Of a stretch of 64,000 nt of DNA, positions 60,691-64,000 are shown piece after piece; within the stretch, counting starts at the first letter, position 1; each line of letters opens with the position of its first letter. Location of the stretch: positions 27,335,267 to 27,399,266 of the forward strand of contig NC_056051.1 in assembly GCF_004379255.2 (NCBI RefSeq). The letters are read 5' to 3'. Source of the DNA: Salvia splendens (taxonomy: Eukaryota > Streptophyta > Magnoliopsida > Lamiales > Lamiaceae). The translations under genes and the position numbers were made by a program. The notes below the pieces were generated by a model, which did no database searches, was not told the origin of the DNA, and saw only the letters and a list, made by a program, of their open reading frames with translations.

Positions 60691-60941
60691 GGTCTTCAGT
60701 TGTATGCTAGAGACTAAATTTTTTTTACACTGCAGTGTACTATTTTTTAAGGCCACAAAAATCGAGACATAATTATTTGCGTTTGAAAATTTTAAAAAAT
60801 AACAATAATTTTTTAAAACATAAAAGAAAGCATTCCTAAATTAATTTAATATTTTGCTTTTTAAGGACGCTTCTATCTGTGTCCTCTAATTTTAATTGTG
60901 ACACCAACAATAAAGACATTTTTTTAGCGTTGGTTGTATGT

Positions 60942-62675
60942 TTATGAACACAAACTAGCATCCTTAATTGCATTTAAAAACATCCTTAACGGTTTTTCTT
61001 TTAGTAGTGAGAAATGTTTCACCTCCCTTTGACACAGCGGGCATTGCTGCAATATAAAAAAAATAGATTAATTAATTCATTATTGAAATACTACTATACT
61101 ATTTTATTATTTTATTGCACACATATATATAACACTGACCTTGTTGATTTTCAGCCACTTAGTGATACACTTGGAATGATAAAAATGTTTGCAAGGCAAA
61201 GTGGTGACTTTAGTTCCTTTCTTAAATTCAACATAACATATTACACACCTTCAAAAAAACAAAATTTTACGAGTAAGAAAAGTCTCAATCTCTACTTTAA
61301 GTCAATAATAATAAATTGAACATAAATAAATAAATATAGCATATAATCCTCAAATCTCCAATTTGAAACTCATATTCTAACTCCAACTTCTTTATAAAAA
61401 AAAAAGAAAACATTCTGAGAAAAAAATATTACAAGGGAAAAGGCGTTCACATGTAATCTAAAACAAGTAATCCAATATTTGTAAACAATGTTTTTTTAAA
61501 AGAAGCTAATAATCAAATTAATATGTATAAACTATAGAGTAAGACTCCAAGTTTTTGAGTTGAAGAAATCATACTGTTCTGTTTCATTTGACGACGTAAT
61601 TTTGTACTTGGAACTTGGTAACTTGGAAAGGATTTTCTTACTGAGTCCTTTGCTTTCATATCCAACAGTATCTCCCATTGATTGAAGTTGCTGATTACAC
61701 AAATAAATTTAATTACGGAAAAATATTACAATTTACCAATCATAACCCCTCCCCGTATTTTGCATAATTTTTTGAAATTACAATTATATACATTATCAAA
61801 GAAAAATAGTTATTTTTTTAATCCCCGTTTATTTAAGGCTCCAGACTCTGAGTATAATCAAATATAAATAAGAAAACGAACCTCATAACTCATTCTATCC
61901 GGATCGATTTCATGATCATGTTCCAGACCTTCCCCTACATGGACCTGTAAAAGTTTACCATATAGTAGTATATGGTTACTAAATCAACTATTGATTATAT
62001 TAATCTTGTAATAAAATACTCCCTCCATTCCATTATAAACAAGACGCCTATTTTTTGCACTCATTTTGAAAAAAAAATGATAATATAAATAGTTAAAGTG
62101 GAAAGAGAGTATTGATCATACCCCAATAGTTGGTTCTATCACATTTGATCTTGTATTCTCATTAACATCCATCATCATTGCTGATCTTGCCAAGGCTTCA
62201 TCATTATGGTGTTCCACATAATCATTTTCACTAACGTGATTGCTTGAGTCCCAATATTCATATATGTGTCGTTCCAAATTTTGGCGCCGACACTTATTTG
62301 CATGTTCCTACACACACAAAAGTGACGACGATCTAGCAATACAGAATGTAAATAACAACTAAAATGTAACGAAATTAATATATGCATCAACAGAGATCTA
62401 TCTAGAAACAAACATGAAAATAAAAGCAAACGAGTATCAATCCTCATGATCTCATCCATAAAAGAGTAGTGATCATATTCATACCACAACATAACTAAAT
62501 AGTACTAACAAATTTCAATATAATCATATACCTGACGATGATGTAAACTATATGCACATATGTAAATATATGTTTATGTATTTGAGTTTCATTGAACCTG
62601 TTGTGTTAGAACCTCTTGAGGAAAAACCCACTCGAATAATTGAGCTGAGCCATTCCAGATCTCGGCTCTCTCCAT
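60942..62675 (-). CDS. BIG BROTHER-like RING-H2 E3 ubiquitin ligase, copy D
   Basis: Six exons, 62675-62598, 62307-62122, 61944-61882, 61690-61575, 61248-61140 and 61046-60942, give 218 aa in one frame. The RING is intact: CVICYVEF, LPCKHFYHSKCITKWLKINK, QCPLCQ. The segment SMGDTVGYESKGLSKKILSK precedes it. The N-terminal half is divergent (Arg/His-rich instead of the acidic AYEYYNFGQ of A and B). Its last exon does not stop where the other copies do. It runs on through HFSLLKEKPLRMFLNAIKD into DNA that looks like a transposon end, adding about 24 residues. A small MITE sits 10 bp beyond the exon 2 donor. Whether it is expressed is unknown. It is a functional candidate but less safe than copy A. 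Confidence 0.7.
62019..62109. mobile_element. Short Stowaway-like MITE remnant in intron 2 of RING copy D
   Basis: Left end CTCCCTCCATTCCATTATAAAC and right end GTGGAAAGAGAG are flanked by TA. It is internally deleted. Confidence 0.5.
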
Positions 62676-64000
62676 TCCAAGATCACACCTAATAAAATCG
62701 TTTTGCAATGATGCTATATATGTATACACTATATAAACATGCAAGAATCCTATTATTCTGCAGTAGAAAACTGTGATGAATAATGTTAATGCAATATCAC
62801 TGATAATGCAATTACTACAAATTAACTCAATAATTCCGATGTAGTGTGATTTGGCAGGAATTCGAAAAATCTACTTTCACCATACTATTACAAATATAAA
62901 ATGAAGATCGGGTATGAATGAATAACTAAAAGGGTAACAAAAATATAGTATTCTCTAAATTCATTAATTATGGAAGCACGCTCCATTATATGCATATGAC
63001 GATATAAATATTATTCGAGCAATTTATACTATACATAACAAACTAGTTAATTAGCATTTTTTTTATACAAATCAAAATTGTCTTTCTGTCTTTTATTTTT
63101 TTTTCAGCCCCTTGACATTTTTTTTCTGTCTTTGATTTCCTATTTATGTACTATGTTTTTAATATTTAAAATAAATACTCCCTCCGTTCTATAGTAATGG
63201 AGACGTTTCTTTTCGATACAGAGATTAAGAAAAATTGTGTTAGGTTGAATTAAGTAAATGGAGAATAAAGTGGAAAATGAAAAATGTAGAGAGATGAAGA
63301 GAGAAAAAAGTAAGAAAGGGTAAAGTAGATGTGGAAAAATGTGTTTATTTTTACTAAAAAGAGAAATGACTCTATTACTATGAAACGGAGGAAGTATTTT
63401 TTGTCTAAAAAATAATGAGAAAAAATATAAATAAATAATGAAGAACTTCTATCCTAATCTAAAGTGCACGTTGGGTGAAAAGACCTTAATATCCTTTTTG
63501 GAGGGAAAATAGAAAGATGTAATGTCTTCTATCTAAAAACAATTTTTGAAGGCAAAAACAATTGGACAAATAATGGTCCAATAAAATGCTAGCTTCTTGA
63601 ATAAGTTTTAAAACACATTTAAATAGAGCAATACCATTAATTATTTTTTATAATTAAGTTATTAAATTTATATATTAATTAGCCTTATATTTGGGTTTAA
63701 AATGTAATAGAAAATTTAATTTATTTTCCATTCATTTAAGTTAAAATTTAGATTTAATCCTTTATTGCAATACTTTTTCTCCGAATTAATTCACGAGCTA
63801 AACGAAAACACAAATATGTAACGATTACAATTTTCATCCTATATTTACTCAATTAAAGTTTTTAATTCTTATATTTTAATTCACCTCTAATTAATTAAAT
63901 AATACTACTAAGTTTATAGATTAAATTACGGAATAAAATGAAATTATATATTTAAAAATTAAATATAACTTTTAAAGTTTGTATATCTTCTTAATATAAA
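62676..64000. other. Upstream of RING copy D, AT-rich intergenic DNA
   Basis: No gene is seen apart from the MITE at 63178. The part just upstream of 62675 resembles the promoters of copies A-C (GATGCTATATATG-like words near 62710). Confidence 0.5.
63178..63394. mobile_element. Stowaway-type MITE
   Basis: Ends CTCCCTCCGTTCTATAGTAA and TTACTATGAAACGGAGGAAG are inverted, with TA on both sides (63176-63177, 63395-63396). Confidence 0.8.

Overview
This is nuclear DNA of a flowering plant. The genes carry many short introns with GT-AG (and a few GC-AG) borders, and intergenic DNA is AT-rich and full of MITEs, SINEs, PIF/Harbinger elements and LTR retrotransposons. The proteins (SEUSS-like co-repressor, SPINDLY, an At4g00755-type F-box protein, BIG BROTHER-type RING) are eudicot-like. 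An asterid, perhaps Lamiales, is my guess from overall feel and is not demonstrated. I see no prokaryotic, organellar or viral gene system.

Layout. 1-4.9 kb: a nearly complete SEUSS-LIKE gene (copy 1, 5' end cut by the window) followed by an eroded relic of a threonyl-tRNA synthetase (ThrRS) gene. 5.4-6.6 kb: a non-autonomous Harbinger element with a nested Stowaway-type MITE. 6.6-12.0 kb: a second, complete SEUSS-LIKE gene (845 aa) with an upstream ORF that overlaps its start. 12.6-18.3 kb, minus strand: an intact 20-exon ThrRS gene (712 aa). Copy 1 plus the ThrRS relic is therefore a tandem duplicate of the SEUSS-LIKE/ThrRS pair. 19.0-21.5 kb, minus: an F-box gene (366 aa) with a duplicated terminal exon. 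22.5-24.25 kb: a Harbinger element with a decayed ORF1. 25.05-29.36 kb: a complete non-autonomous LTR retrotransposon, minus orientation. 31.8-32.9 kb: a possible small three-exon gene. 35.4-44.3 kb: SPINDLY (17 coding exons, 932 aa), with a 1.4-kb LTR element in one intron. 46.1-62.7 kb: four tandem copies of a BIG BROTHER-like RING-H2 gene, all on the minus strand. Copies A and D have open reading frames, B and C are broken, and scraps of SPINDLY lie between them. Copy C was split by a Harbinger element, which was itself split at codon 5 of its ORF1 by an almost undiverged LTR retrotransposon.

The window shows two gene pairs (SEUSS-LIKE + ThrRS; SPINDLY + RING) that were tandemly duplicated and then lost one partner copy piecemeal. 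The most unusual signal is in the two large non-autonomous LTR elements (25.0-29.4 kb and 51.8-56.2 kb). Their LTRs look unrelated, yet both have a tRNA-Asp-type primer site, the same hairpin module, the same terminal purine tract, and four copies of a CCCG(G/A)CCGGG palindrome in each LTR. All exon coordinates were derived by eye from splice borders and reading frame. Protein family names rest on remembered family sequences, not on a database search.
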